Of a stretch of DNA of 64,000 nt, positions 53,738-63,416 are shown one piece after another (the stretch's first letter is position 1; each line of letters starts with the position of its first letter). The stretch is from Afipia massiliensis. GTDB taxonomy: Bacteria > Pseudomonadota > Alphaproteobacteria > Rhizobiales > Xanthobacteraceae. Made by a program: the position numbers and the translations under genes. The stretch spans positions 1-64,000 of the forward strand of contig NZ_JACHIJ010000010.1 in NCBI RefSeq assembly GCF_014203115.1, in the 5' to 3' direction. The notes under the pieces are model-generated. The model had not been told where the DNA came from and searched no databases. It saw only the letters and a program-made list of their open reading frames with translations.

Positions 53738-54948
53738 TTCGGCTCCTTGGCTCTTGCATGCTTTCCGCAGCCATGGCCGAGCGGAGAAGGTGCTGCCCCC
53801 CCCGTCGGTGGCATAGGCCTTTGCGGCGCCGTGATCGCGAGCTTATCGATCTTCTTCGACCAGGACCGATAGTAGGCAACACCAGTCATGATGGACAGGC
53901 CAGCGGTGCCTACCAACATCTGGACATAGAAAGCGTTCGATGTGGTGTCCAATACGAAGTGAGCAACAAACGAAAGAAAAACCCCGACGCAGAATACCTC
54001 CAGCGATTGTTGGCCACACTTGATGACCGGACGGAATACCGGCCAGCGAAGTCCCGACCAGTCGAACGGGATAAACCTCACGACAAGAAGGGCCAATGCG
54101 AGAAGGTGCAGGACCCGATAGGGAGCAAGATTGGTCTTGTCGTTGGGCCTGAATGCCGCCGTCAGTTGACTTACAAGTGGGACGTCCAACTCGGGAATAA
54201 GCGTCGCGAGCGTTGCCACCAGCGCAAACAGCAGGAAAGCGACGCTAAGGACCAAAGGGATCCGGGCAGTCACGATGGGACGGACGGTCCGGGATCCCCC
54301 AGCCGCAAGCCATGCACCCAATACGAACAGCAGTTGCCACGTAAACGGATTGAAAAACCAGTCACCGGACGGATAAGAGGGCAGATTCCAATGAAAAAAT
54401 CTGGCGGAAAAATAAAGCAGCAGCGATCCGGCGAGCGCCCAGTTTCTATGCCGTAGCATGAGCCACAGGACCGGCGGATAGGCTCCCATCAAGACGATGT
54501 ACAGAGGGAGCACATCGAGATTGAGCGGCTTGAACTTTAAGAGGAGCCCTTCGGTCAGCGTCTCAACCGGGAATTCCATCAAATGCGCAACGTTGAACTG
54601 GTCCATCAGGTGAGGAATGTCGAAGCGGTGTGCCAGGTAATGGACCGACGTGAGATAGAATATGAACAGAAGTACATGGGCGACGTACAGTTGCCAAACG
54701 CGTCTAAGCAGTCGTGTAGCGCCGATGACGAAACCGCGTTGCACCATCATCCTGCCGAAAACCAGGGTGGCGGTGTAGCCCGAAATGAAGACGAACAGAT
54801 CGGCCCCGTCGCTGAATCCGTAGTTGCGCGAGGTCAACCATGCCAGCGCCGTGCCGGGAATGTGGCCAAAGAAGATGGCCCAATTCGCCAATCCCCGAAA
54901 AAGATCGAGCCGCAAATCTCGCTCTAGCGACGGAACAAACAGCGTCAT
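53731..54948 (-). CDS. opgC: OpgC-family membrane acyltransferase-like protein
   Basis: A 405-residue protein with about ten transmembrane segments. RDLRLDLFRGLANWAIFFGH opens the family, followed by FSDGADLFVFISGYTATLVF, and QSLEVFCVGVFLSFVAHFVL ends the domain. OpgC proteins add succinyl or similar groups to periplasmic glucans. The C-terminal tail is short and Pro/Cys-containing. Why it sits in a metal island is unclear. An FNR-type box lies 68 bases upstream. Confidence 0.85.
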   Translation of the reverse strand: MTLFVPSLERDLRLDLFRGLANWAIFFGHIPGTALAWLTSRNYGFSDGADLFVFISGYTATLVFGRMMVQRGFVIGATRLLRRVWQLYVAHVLLFIFYLTSVHYLAHRFDIPHLMDQFNVAHLMEFPVETLTEGLLLKFKPLNLDVLPLYIVLMGAYPPVLWLMLRHRNWALAGSLLLYFSARFFHWNLPSYPSGDWFFNPFTWQLLFVLGAWLAAGGSRTVRPIVTARIPLVLSVAFLLFALVATLATLIPELDVPLVSQLTAAFRPNDKTNLAPYRVLHLLALALLVVRFIPFDWSGLRWPVFRPVIKCGQQSLEVFCVGVFLSFVAHFVLDTTSNAFYVQMLVGTAGLSIMTGVAYYRSWSKKIDKLAITAPQRPMPPTGGAAPSPLGHGCGKHARAKEPKC

Positions 54949-55015
54949 CGATTACAGTTCCGGGCGTGCTGGTGAAGAGCCCGCCAATCTATTCCGCCGA
55001 AAAAACCGCTCAGGT

Positions 55016-55029
55016 TTGATGTACGTCAA
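55016..55029. promoter_or_regulatory. FNR/FixK-type box
   Basis: TTGATGTACGTCAA, a near-perfect palindrome 68 bases upstream of opgC (start 54948). Confidence 0.65.
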
Positions 55030-55092
55030 AAATTCATCCTGCATTTCGTTCTAATCCGCCCCAGTAAGCGAGAGGAAGTAGCCAGCCCCGTA

Positions 55093-55129
55093 AAAAGCCT
55101 GCATGACATGCGTCATGCAGGCTTTTTTG
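55093..55129. terminator. Bidirectional Rho-independent terminator
   Basis: GCCTGCATGAC (55098-55108) and GTCATGCAGGC (55113-55123) form a perfect 11-bp stem with a 4-base loop, preceded by A5 and followed by T6. It lies 25 bases beyond the stop of the ATPase gene at 55154 and can stop transcription on both strands. Confidence 0.9.
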
Positions 55130-55153
55130 CGCCTCGCCAACGGACGCTAGACG

Positions 55154-57607
55154 CTAAAGGCTCGCCACGCGAAGGCGCAACGCGTTGCCGACGACGCTCA
55201 CCGACGAGAGGGCCATGGCGGCGGCGGCGATGATGGGCGAGAGCAGTATCCCGAATGTCGGATAGAGAACTCCGGCGGCAATCGGGACGCCGGCGGCGTT
55301 GTAGATAAACGCGAAAAACAGATTCTGTCGGATATTGCTCATGGTGGCCTCCGACAGCTTGCGGGCGCGGACGATGCCGCCCAGGTCGCCTTTCAGCAGG
55401 GTGATGCCCGCGCTTTCCATCGCGACATCGGTCCCAGTGCCCATCGCGATACCGACTTCGGCAGCGGCGAGGGCCGGGGCGTCGTTGACGCCATCGCCGG
55501 CCATCGCCACGATCCGCCCGGCCTTCTGCAGCCTGGCAACGACCGCGCTTTTCTGGTCCGGAAGAACTTCGGCCTCGACGTCCTCGATCCCGAGCTGCCG
55601 TGCGACGGCCATGGCGGTGGTGCGGTTGTCCCCGGTCAGCATGATCACCTTGACGCCTTCCGCTCTCAGATCCCTCAGCGCCGCCGGAGTCGACGCCTTG
55701 ACCGGGTCCGCGATCGCGAACAGCCCGGCCAGTTTGCCGTCGACTGCCATGTTGATCACAGTGGCGCCTTCACCCCGCATGCGCTCGCCCTCCGCTTCCA
55801 GCGACTGTGTCGCGACACCCAGAGACGCCAAGAAGTTCGCATTGCCCAGAAGGATGGATTTGCCGTCGACCTTGCCTACCGCGCCCTTGCCGGTCGGGGA
55901 ATCGAAGTCCTCGACCTTGCCCAGGACCAACTTGCGATCATTGGCGGAGCGGACGATGGCGTCCGCGAGGGGATGCTCGCTGGCCCGTTCGACGGTGGCG
56001 GCGAGACGCAGAAGTTCGTTCTCATCGTGACCCGGTGCGGGGACGATCGAGACCACTTTCGGTTTGCCTTCGGTGAGAGTCCCGGTCTTGTCCACCACCA
56101 GCGTATCGATCTTTTCCATTCGCTCCAGCGCTTCGGCATTCTTGATCAGTACACCGGCCTGTGCGCCGCGGCCGACCCCGACCATGATCGACATCGGCGT
56201 GGCCAAGCCGAGCGCGCAGGGACAGGCGATGATCAGCACGCTGACGGCGGCAACCAGGCCGTACGCCATCCGCGGTTCCGGTCCTAACCAGGCCCAGGCG
56301 CCGAAAGCCATGACGGCAACGACAATGACCACCGGCACAAACCACCCGGAGACCTGATCGGCCAGACGCTGGATCGGCGCGCGCGAGCGCTGCGCCTCCG
56401 CGACCATCCTGACGATCTGGGAAAGCAGCGTGTCGCGCCCGACCTTATCGGCGCGCATCACGAAGCCGCCGGACTGGTTGAGCGTGCCCGCGATCACCTT
56501 GCCGCCGGATTCCTTGGTGACGGGCATGGATTCGCCGGTCACCAGCGATTCGTCGAGCGAGGAGCGGCCTTCGAGAATGACGCCGTCCACCGGCACCTTC
56601 TCGCCCGGCCGGACCCGCAGATGATCGCCGACCTGCAGGCTTGCGATCTCGACTTCATGGTCGGAACCGTCATCGCCGATGCGGCGGGCGGTTTTCGGCG
56701 CCAGTTCGAGCAGGGCCTTGATCGCGCCTGACGTCGACTCGCGGGCGCGGAGTTCGAGCACTTGGCCAAGCAGGACCAGAACTGTGATTACCGCGGCGGC
56801 TTCGAAGTAAACCGCCACCGCGCCGCCGTGGCCGCGGAAGGTGGCCGGGAAGCTTTCGGGCAGCACGGTTCCAATGACGCTGTAGACATAGGCGACACCG
56901 GTGCCCATGGCGATCAAGGTGAACATGTTGAGATTGCGTGTGAGCAGCGATTGCCAGCCGCGCACGAAAAACGGCCAGCCCGCCCAGAGCACCACCGGTG
57001 TGGCGAAGGCTAGTTGAATCCAGTTCGACAGGGTCTGGTCGACCCAGCCATGCGCCCCGACGAGATGCCCCCCCATCTCAAGGACCACCGGTGGAATGGA
57101 GAGCACAAGGCCGATCCAGAAGCGCCGCGTCATGTCGGCAAGCTCGGGATTGGGCGGCGTATCGAGGCTGGCCACCTCGGGCTCCAGCGCCATGCCGCAG
57201 ATCGGACAGTTGCCGGGACCGACCTGGCGGATCTGCGGATGCATCGGGCAGGTATAGATCGCGCCTTCCGGCACCTCAGCCTTCACGCTGGTCTTGTCGA
57301 GATAGGAATTTGGGTCGGCGGCAAACTTTGTCCTGCAGCCGGTCGAACAGAAATGGAAGGTCTTGCCGGCATGGTCGAACCGATGCTGGCTGGTCGCGGG
57401 GTCGACCGACATGCCGCAGACGGGGTCGCGCACGGTCGCGTTGCTATGGGCATGGGTATCGGCATGGCCTGCGTGATCGTGGCCGTCGCCACCGCAACAC
57501 CCGGTCTTCGACGTCTCCTTGGGAAGATCGGCCCCCATCTTGGACCCGCAGCCGCAGCCGGAACTCTTTGCATCATTGACTGTATTTGCGTTTCGAGCGT
57601 CGGTCAT
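55154..57607 (-). CDS. Copper/silver-exporting P-type ATPase with YHS and heavy-metal-binding domains
   Basis: From ATG 57607 (GGAG upstream) the protein has 817 residues. A Cys/His-rich head ([28 protein letters not shown]) leads to a YHS domain ([20 protein letters not shown]) and an HMBD ([20 protein letters not shown]). The ATPase core follows: TGES ([12 protein letters not shown]), metal site CPC ([13 protein letters not shown]), DKTGTLTEG and [12 protein letters not shown]. This P1B-1 architecture resembles SilP/CopA exporters in the inner membrane. It is divergent from a CsoR-family repressor. An ATG at 57619 is an alternative start. Confidence 0.92.
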   Translation of the reverse strand: MTDARNANTVNDAKSSGCGCGSKMGADLPKETSKTGCCGGDGHDHAGHADTHAHSNATVRDPVCGMSVDPATSQHRFDHAGKTFHFCSTGCRTKFAADPNSYLDKTSVKAEVPEGAIYTCPMHPQIRQVGPGNCPICGMALEPEVASLDTPPNPELADMTRRFWIGLVLSIPPVVLEMGGHLVGAHGWVDQTLSNWIQLAFATPVVLWAGWPFFVRGWQSLLTRNLNMFTLIAMGTGVAYVYSVIGTVLPESFPATFRGHGGAVAVYFEAAAVITVLVLLGQVLELRARESTSGAIKALLELAPKTARRIGDDGSDHEVEIASLQVGDHLRVRPGEKVPVDGVILEGRSSLDESLVTGESMPVTKESGGKVIAGTLNQSGGFVMRADKVGRDTLLSQIVRMVAEAQRSRAPIQRLADQVSGWFVPVVIVVAVMAFGAWAWLGPEPRMAYGLVAAVSVLIIACPCALGLATPMSIMVGVGRGAQAGVLIKNAEALERMEKIDTLVVDKTGTLTEGKPKVVSIVPAPGHDENELLRLAATVERASEHPLADAIVRSANDRKLVLGKVEDFDSPTGKGAVGKVDGKSILLGNANFLASLGVATQSLEAEGERMRGEGATVINMAVDGKLAGLFAIADPVKASTPAALRDLRAEGVKVIMLTGDNRTTAMAVARQLGIEDVEAEVLPDQKSAVVARLQKAGRIVAMAGDGVNDAPALAAAEVGIAMGTGTDVAMESAGITLLKGDLGGIVRARKLSEATMSNIRQNLFFAFIYNAAGVPIAAGVLYPTFGILLSPIIAAAAMALSSVSVVGNALRLRVASL

Positions 57608-57636
57608 GCGTTTCTCCATGCGGCCACTTGCAACCC

Positions 57637-57653
57637 ATACCATGTATAGGTAT
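57637..57653. promoter_or_regulatory. Dyad between ATPase and CsoR-family genes (possible repressor operator)
   Basis: ATACC-N7-GGTAT (57637-57641, 57649-57653) lies in the 55-base divergent region, next to both start codons. CsoR/RcnR proteins bind such G/C-cored dyads. Assignment is by position only. Confidence 0.45.
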
Positions 57654-57662
57654 ATAGACGCC

Positions 57663-57938
57663 ATGCGAAAAGACATCAAGGTATCCTGTCAAAAACGGCT
57701 GAGCCGAATCGAAGGCCAGGTCCGCGGTCTGTCCAAAATGGTCGACGAGGATCGCTACTGCATCGACATCGTCACCCAGATCTCGGCGGTGCGAGCCGCA
57801 CTTCGGCGGGTCGAGGAAGAAGTGTTGCGGGATCACGTGTCGCATTGTGTCGAACACGCGATCAGCAGCGGCAACAAGACCGATCGGCGCGCGAAGATCG
57901 CGGAACTAATGGCCGTGATCGGGCGGTCCGATCGTTGA
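57663..57938 (+). CDS. csoR: CsoR/RcnR-family metal-sensing repressor
   Basis: A 91-residue all-helical repressor. The DNA-binding opening is [20 protein letters not shown], and the metal ligands are Cys in [10 protein letters not shown] and His/Cys in [11 protein letters not shown]. This Cys-His-Cys set is that of Cu(I)-sensing CsoR rather than Ni/Co-sensing RcnR. It probably represses the divergent ATPase and possibly itself through the dyad between them. The leader has only a weak ribosome-binding site. Confidence 0.87.
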   Translation: MRKDIKVSCQKRLSRIEGQVRGLSKMVDEDRYCIDIVTQISAVRAALRRVEEEVLRDHVSHCVEHAISSGNKTDRRAKIAELMAVIGRSDR

Positions 57939-57948
57939 TCAAGATCAA
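57935..57948. promoter_or_regulatory. FNR/FixK-type box
   Basis: TTGATCAAGATCAA, a TTGAT-N4-ATCAA palindrome overlapping the csoR stop codon, 71 bases before the His-rich gene at 58019. It could activate the whole 58019-64000 efflux operon. Confidence 0.7.
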
Positions 57949-58018
57949 GGCTGTGACCATGTATTTACCGCAATCTCCATCACTGTTCCTTTGCCTCGGA
58001 CCTTGGTATTAGCTGCGC

Positions 58019-58486
58019 ATGACTTTGATCGGCACATTGTTGCGGATGTTTGGGGCGGCGATCCTGCTGATCGCCGTTCAATTCGCGTCGGTCGCTGCCG
58101 AGGCCCATGTCGGACACGGGCACACGCCCGATAGCCACCATCTTCAAGGGCACAGCCATCAAGGGCACGGGCATGATGCGGCGGAAGGCACCGCGCATGC
58201 GGTTTCCTCCGGCGAAACCGCGCCTGTGAATCCGGCTGTGCAAACCCAACCCGCTGCCGAGGCGGAGGCTGCGGTCCAGAACGGGCCGGGCGCACCGGCT
58301 TCCGTATCCGATGCCTGCGTGATCGGTTGCTGCGGATCTGCCGGCTGCTGCGGAGCCGCTCTGGTGGAGATTTCGCCCGACCTTCCTCCCAAAGCGTGCG
58401 CGCTTCGCATGGGTTTTGCACGCCTAATTTTCGTTCGGGAAGTGGACCCTCAAGGCCTGCGCAAACCCCCTCGCCTCTTCGCCTGA
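58019..58486 (+). CDS. His-rich and Cys-rich exported hypothetical protein
   Basis: A 155-residue protein: signal peptide (LLRMFGAAILLIAVQFASVA), a His-rich head (HVGHGHTPDSHHLQGHSHQG, then HGHD), an Ala/Pro-rich linker and a Cys block (ACVIGCCGSAGCCGAALVE). The two blocks could bind metal in the periplasm. The family is unknown to me. It is the first gene downstream of an FNR-type box and lies 77 bases before the CusB-like gene. Confidence 0.55.
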   Translation: MTLIGTLLRMFGAAILLIAVQFASVAAEAHVGHGHTPDSHHLQGHSHQGHGHDAAEGTAHAVSSGETAPVNPAVQTQPAAEAEAAVQNGPGAPASVSDACVIGCCGSAGCCGAALVEISPDLPPKACALRMGFARLIFVREVDPQGLRKPPRLFA

Positions 58487-58562
58487 GCAAACGACATCGC
58501 CGCGGTCCTGTTTCGCAGGACACCCCGCGCGATGAAGCTTCTTATCAGGTGAGGAATTTCTC

Positions 58563-60251
58563 ATGTTTTCGTTGTTTCGTGCCGCGATTTGCGCGGCAGC
58601 CTTTGCTTCCTTTTTGGGAGTTGGATCGCTGTTGGCCCATGAGGGTCATGACCACGGCGCGCCGCCTCCGGCAGCAGTGATCGCCAATCTTGCGCCTCGC
58701 GCCGAAGCGGTCTCGGAACTCTATGAGCTGGTCGCAACCGCCCGTGCCGGTGAACTCGTCATCTATCTCGACCGGTCTGCAACCAACGAACAGGTGGACG
58801 GCGCGACGATTGAAGTCGAAACGCCGGCAGGCCCAGAACCCGCACGCGCCATGGCCACCGAGCCTTACCGGCTCACCGCGCCATGGTCCGCCAAACCGGG
58901 CTCTTATGACCTGATCTTCACGGTCAGCAAGGACGGCATCGCCGATTTGCTGCCCGTTACGCTCACAATCCCGCCGGACGGTTTGAACGGAAATGCCGGA
59001 ACGTCCTCGGGACTCTCCATACCGGCGATGGCAGGCGAAATTCGGGAGCTGTCATCTCGCAATGTCCCGACCGCGTTGATGGCGGGCCTCGGCGGCTTTG
59101 CAGCGGGAATAGTCGTCATGACGTTGATGTGGCGAAGGAGCCGGCCCGCGATGATCCTCATCCTTGCCGGGATGCTCGCCGTGTTCAACGGTGGAGCGCG
59201 CGCCCATGAGGGTGAGGACCATGGTACGCCGGCAACGTCGGCTCCGACGGTGCGCGACCTAGCGCAGCGGCTGCCCGACGGCAGCGTATTCGTGCCCAAG
59301 AGCACGCAGCGAATTCTGGCCATCCGCACCACCAAAATCGAATCGGCCGCACATCGCAGCGTCGTCGAACTGCCCGGCCGGATCATCCCCGATCCGAATG
59401 CCAGCGGATTTGTTCAATCGTCGATCGGAGGTCGTCTTTCGCCTCCGCCGAACGGCTTTCCGCGGCTGGGGACCCCCGTCAAAAAAGGCGATGTTCTCGC
59501 CTATATGACGCCGCCGCTGCAGGCCATCGACGCCTCCGATATGCGCCAGCGCCAAGGCGAACTGGACCAGCAGATTTCCATCGTGGAGCGCCGGCTGGCG
59601 CGGTACGAAGCCCTTGTACCGAGTGGAGCAATTGCTCGCACTCAGCTCGAGGACACCCGCACCGAGCTGCAGGGACTGAAAGACAGGCGAGGCTCACTCG
59701 ACAAGTCGCGCCGCGAACCCGAAGAATTGATCGCGCCGGTAGACGGCATCGTGGCCGAAGGCACTGTCGTCGCGGGCCAGATGGCCCAATCGAATGCGGT
59801 CATCTTCCATATCGTCGATCCCACCCGTCTGTGGGTAGAGGCGCTCAGCTTCGATACACTTCCCGGAGTCCAGAGCGCGGTGGCCCGGCTGAACAACGAC
59901 AGGACCTATCCGCTCGCCTTCCGCGGCGCAGGCTTCGCCGGACGCAATCAGTCGATCCCGGTTCAATTCGCGGTGCAGGGCGACGTCGCGGGCCTTCGCG
60001 CCGGACAGTTCGTCACCGTGCTCGCCACCACGGATGAGGAAAAGACCGGCTTTGCGATTCCCCGGGCAGCGCTCGTGCGCAATGCCAACGGCCAGGATGT
60101 GGTCTACGAGCATGTCGCGGCTGAACGATTCGAGCCGCGCCCGGTGCGGGTCGAACCGCTCGACGGCGATCGCGTCTTCATTGCCACAGGGCTCGCTGCG
60201 GGAAAGCGCCTTGTCGTTCAGGGCGCCGAACTGCTTGGCCAGGTACGCTGA
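58563..60251 (+). CDS. cusB: CusB/CzcB-like RND adaptor with extra N-terminal exported module
   Basis: A 562-residue protein, longer than usual adaptors (about 400). Residues 1-24 are a signal peptide followed by AHEGHDHG (25-32) and a beta-rich domain. Two membrane-like segments (168-189 and 196-210) and a second AHEGEDHG (214-221) follow. Residues from about 225 are the HlyD-type adaptor: GRIIPDPNASGFVQSS, LPSPPNG-like hairpin entry, a coiled-coil hairpin (RQRQGELDQQISIVERRLAR) and the membrane-proximal barrels. It links the CusA pump to an outer membrane factor. The pump gene starts 12 bases downstream. Confidence 0.85.
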   Translation: MFSLFRAAICAAAFASFLGVGSLLAHEGHDHGAPPPAAVIANLAPRAEAVSELYELVATARAGELVIYLDRSATNEQVDGATIEVETPAGPEPARAMATEPYRLTAPWSAKPGSYDLIFTVSKDGIADLLPVTLTIPPDGLNGNAGTSSGLSIPAMAGEIRELSSRNVPTALMAGLGGFAAGIVVMTLMWRRSRPAMILILAGMLAVFNGGARAHEGEDHGTPATSAPTVRDLAQRLPDGSVFVPKSTQRILAIRTTKIESAAHRSVVELPGRIIPDPNASGFVQSSIGGRLSPPPNGFPRLGTPVKKGDVLAYMTPPLQAIDASDMRQRQGELDQQISIVERRLARYEALVPSGAIARTQLEDTRTELQGLKDRRGSLDKSRREPEELIAPVDGIVAEGTVVAGQMAQSNAVIFHIVDPTRLWVEALSFDTLPGVQSAVARLNNDRTYPLAFRGAGFAGRNQSIPVQFAVQGDVAGLRAGQFVTVLATTDEEKTGFAIPRAALVRNANGQDVVYEHVAAERFEPRPVRVEPLDGDRVFIATGLAAGKRLVVQGAELLGQVR

Positions 60252-60263
60252 GGGGGACATCAG

Positions 60264-63200
60264 ATGTTTCGCTTTCTCGTCACACAGTCGCTGCGCAATC
60301 GCCTCATGGTGCTGGCGGCCTCGCTTGTTCTGGTGCTGCTCGGAATATTCAGCGCCAGCCGGCTCCCGGTCGACGTTTTTCCCGACCTCAACAAGCCGAC
60401 CGTCACCATCATGACCGAATCCGAGGGTTTGGCGCCTCCGGAAGTCGAGCAGCTCGTCAGCTTTCCCATTGAAACCCAAATGAACGGCGTTCCGGGGGTG
60501 ACGCGAGTGCGCTCCGTTTCCGGCGTAGGGCTCTCGATTGTGTATGTCGAGTTCGACTGGGGAACCGACATCTATCGCAACCGCCAGCAGATCGCCGAGC
60601 GGCTTTCTCTGGTCAGAGCGCAGTTGCCTTCGAACACCGTGCCGCAAATCGGGCCGATCAGCTCGATCATGGGGCAGATCGTGCTCGTCGCGATGACCAG
60701 CGACAAGGCGTCCGCGATGGAAGTCCGCGAAGCCGCCGACTTTACCGTTCGCCCCCGCCTGCTGACGATCCCGGGCGTCGCTCAGGTCATCCCCATCGGC
60801 GGCGAGGTCCGTCAGTATCGCGTTGCGCCGAATCCGCCCGCGCTGCGCAGCCTCGGCGTCACCTACGAGCAGGTCGAACAGGCGCTAACCCAGTTCGGCG
60901 TCAACACCGGTGGGGGGTTCACCGACCAGCACGCGCGCGAATACCTGATAAGGAATATCGGACGAACCACCAATCTGGATGACCTTCGCGGCGTGGTCGT
61001 GGCGCAGGTGAATGGCGGGCCGGTGTTTCTGCGCCAGGTTGCGACGGTCGAATTCGCACCCAAGGTGAAGCGCGGCGAAGCCGGTTTCATGGGCAAGCCG
61101 GCCGTTATCGTATCCGTCGAGAAGCAGCCCAACGTCGATACGATCAAAGTGACACGCGAGATCGAGCGGGCTCTGAAGGAGATCACGGCGTCGCTCCCGC
61201 AGGGCATCAAGGCCGACCAGATCGTGTTCCGCCAGGCCGACTTCATCGAGACGTCGATCCGCAACGTCGAACAGGTGCTGATGGAGGCCGGCCTCGTCGT
61301 CGCCGTCGTGCTGTTCGCATTCCTCCTGAACTGGCGAACCACGGTCATCTCGCTGACCGCGATCCCGGTATCGATCCTGGCCACGGCCACGATCTTCTAC
61401 TTCGCTGGGTTGTCCATCAACACCATGACGCTGGGCGGTCTCGCCATCGCTCTCGGCGAGCTGGTCGACGACGCCGTGGTCGATGTGGAGAACATCTTCA
61501 GGCGTCTGCGCGAGAATCGGGCTCTGGAACACCCGCGATCGGTCTTCGATGTGATCGTATCGGCCTCGCAGGAGGTCAGGTCCGGCATCGTCTATGCGAC
61601 AGCGATCATCGTGCTGGTGTTCGTGCCGCTGTTCGCGCTGTCGGGAATCGAGGGCCGCCTGTTCGCCCCGCTCGGCCAAGCCTACATCATCTCGATCCTC
61701 GCCAGCCTCGCGGTCTCGATCACGCTGACGCCGGTGATGGCCTACTACATGCTGCCGCAGCTGAAACGCCTCGATCATGGCGACAGTGCGCTGGTGCGCC
61801 TGCTCAAGCGGGGCAACGCTGCGCTACTCGAACGGGCCTTTCGCCACCAGCGAGCTTTGATGGTCATAACGTTCCTCGCCGTCACGACAGCAGGGTTCGC
61901 CGCGTTTCTTCTCCCTCGCGCCTTCCTACCGCCGTTCAACGAAGGCACGCTCACCATCAATATGCTGTTCAATCCGGGCATCTCACTCGCTGAATCCAGT
62001 CGCGTCGGCCTTATTGCTGAGCGCCTCATTATGGAGGTGCCCGAGGTCAAGACGGTCGGGCGACGGACCGGGCGGGCCGAACTGGATGAGCACGCCGAGG
62101 GCGTGCATTCGTCGGAAATCGACGTCGACCTCAGTAAATCATCGCGGAGCAAGGTGGATGTGATCGCGGAGATCCGCTCGCGCCTTGCGGTTCTTCCGGC
62201 CTCGATCAATGTCGGCCAGCCGATCTCCCATCGACTCGATCATCTGTTGTCCGGGGTCCGTGCCGAGGTTGCGCTGAAGATCTTCGGCGATGATCTGGAC
62301 GCGCTGCGCGCCGCCGCGGAAGTGATCCGGACCCGGCTGGCAGCCATCCCCGGGCTTGCCGATCTTCAGGTTGAAAAGCAGGTGCTGATCCCGCAGCTCG
62401 AAATCCGTGTCGATTACGGCCGCGCCGCGCTCTATGGCGTGCAGCCTGCAACCGTCGTCGAGCAGCTCAGCCGGCTTTCGAACGGGCGGGTGGTGTCGCG
62501 CGTCGTCGACGGCTACCGCAGGTTCGATGTCACCATGCGGCTGCCGGACCGGCTTCGGACCACGCAAAGACTGGGCGATCTGCTGATCGAAACGCCGAGC
62601 GGGTGGATTCCGGCGAGGCAGATTGCCGACATCAAGGAGACCGAGGGGCCGAACCAGATCCTGCGCGAGAACGGTCGCCGCCGGCTGGTCGTACTGGCCA
62701 ATACCAACGGCACCGCCGACATGGCGCAAATCGTCGAATCCATCAGGCAGGTGCTGGCCTCGACAAAGCTGCCGGAGGGTTTTTACACGCGCCTCGAAGG
62801 CACTTTCCAGGCGCAGGAGGAAGCGAGCCGGACGATCGGGATACTCTCGCTGCTGTCGCTGTCGCTGGTTTTCGCCATTCTCTACAATCGCTATCGATCG
62901 GTGCTGTTCGCCCTGATCGTGATGGGCAATGTGCCTCTCGCCCTGATCGGGGCGGTGATCGCGCTCTGGTGGACGGGTCAACCGCTCTCGGTCGCGTCCA
63001 TGGTTGGATTCATCACGCTGACCGGTATCGCGGCTCGCAACGGAATTCTGAAGATTAGCCACTACATCAACCTGGCGCTGCAGGAGGGAATGCCGTTCGG
63101 GCGGGATCTCGTGATCCGCGGCAGTCTCGAGCGGCTTACCCCGGTGCTGATGACGGCGCTGGCGGCGGGCGTCGCGCTCGTACCACTCCTCATCGACGCG

Positions 63201-63395
63201 GCAACGCCCGGTAAGGAAATCCTTCATCCCGTTGCCGTCACGATATTCGGCGGCCTCATCAGCGCGACGCTGCTCGATACGTTTCTCACGCCTGTTCTGT
63301 TCCTGAGGTACGGAGAAAAGCATCTCGAACGCTTGCGGCGGGATGCCGCTTCCATGGGCTCCGCTCATGGAACCTCGTCAGCCGAAGCCTTTTGA
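60264..63395 (+). CDS. cusA: CusA/CzcA-family heavy-metal RND efflux permease
   Basis: A 1043-residue inner-membrane proton antiporter of full length. The opening RFLVTQSLRNRLMVLAASLV, two large periplasmic loops and twelve helices are seen. The helix-4 motif is GELVDDAVVDVENIFRRLRE rather than the Met-containing motif of CusA or the DFG..DG of CzcA, so the metal cannot be fixed by motif alone; other HME-RND groups share this form. Its operon carries copper-type partners, but no outer membrane factor is present in the window (a TolC remnant lies at 3012-3419). Confidence 0.9.
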   Translation: MFRFLVTQSLRNRLMVLAASLVLVLLGIFSASRLPVDVFPDLNKPTVTIMTESEGLAPPEVEQLVSFPIETQMNGVPGVTRVRSVSGVGLSIVYVEFDWGTDIYRNRQQIAERLSLVRAQLPSNTVPQIGPISSIMGQIVLVAMTSDKASAMEVREAADFTVRPRLLTIPGVAQVIPIGGEVRQYRVAPNPPALRSLGVTYEQVEQALTQFGVNTGGGFTDQHAREYLIRNIGRTTNLDDLRGVVVAQVNGGPVFLRQVATVEFAPKVKRGEAGFMGKPAVIVSVEKQPNVDTIKVTREIERALKEITASLPQGIKADQIVFRQADFIETSIRNVEQVLMEAGLVVAVVLFAFLLNWRTTVISLTAIPVSILATATIFYFAGLSINTMTLGGLAIALGELVDDAVVDVENIFRRLRENRALEHPRSVFDVIVSASQEVRSGIVYATAIIVLVFVPLFALSGIEGRLFAPLGQAYIISILASLAVSITLTPVMAYYMLPQLKRLDHGDSALVRLLKRGNAALLERAFRHQRALMVITFLAVTTAGFAAFLLPRAFLPPFNEGTLTINMLFNPGISLAESSRVGLIAERLIMEVPEVKTVGRRTGRAELDEHAEGVHSSEIDVDLSKSSRSKVDVIAEIRSRLAVLPASINVGQPISHRLDHLLSGVRAEVALKIFGDDLDALRAAAEVIRTRLAAIPGLADLQVEKQVLIPQLEIRVDYGRAALYGVQPATVVEQLSRLSNGRVVSRVVDGYRRFDVTMRLPDRLRTTQRLGDLLIETPSGWIPARQIADIKETEGPNQILRENGRRRLVVLANTNGTADMAQIVESIRQVLASTKLPEGFYTRLEGTFQAQEEASRTIGILSLLSLSLVFAILYNRYRSVLFALIVMGNVPLALIGAVIALWWTGQPLSVASMVGFITLTGIAARNGILKISHYINLALQEGMPFGRDLVIRGSLERLTPVLMTALAAGVALVPLLIDAATPGKEILHPVAVTIFGGLISATLLDTFLTPVLFLRYGEKHLERLRRDAASMGSAHGTSSAEAF

Positions 63396-63416
63396 TCACA
63401 GCAACGGAGAATGGAA

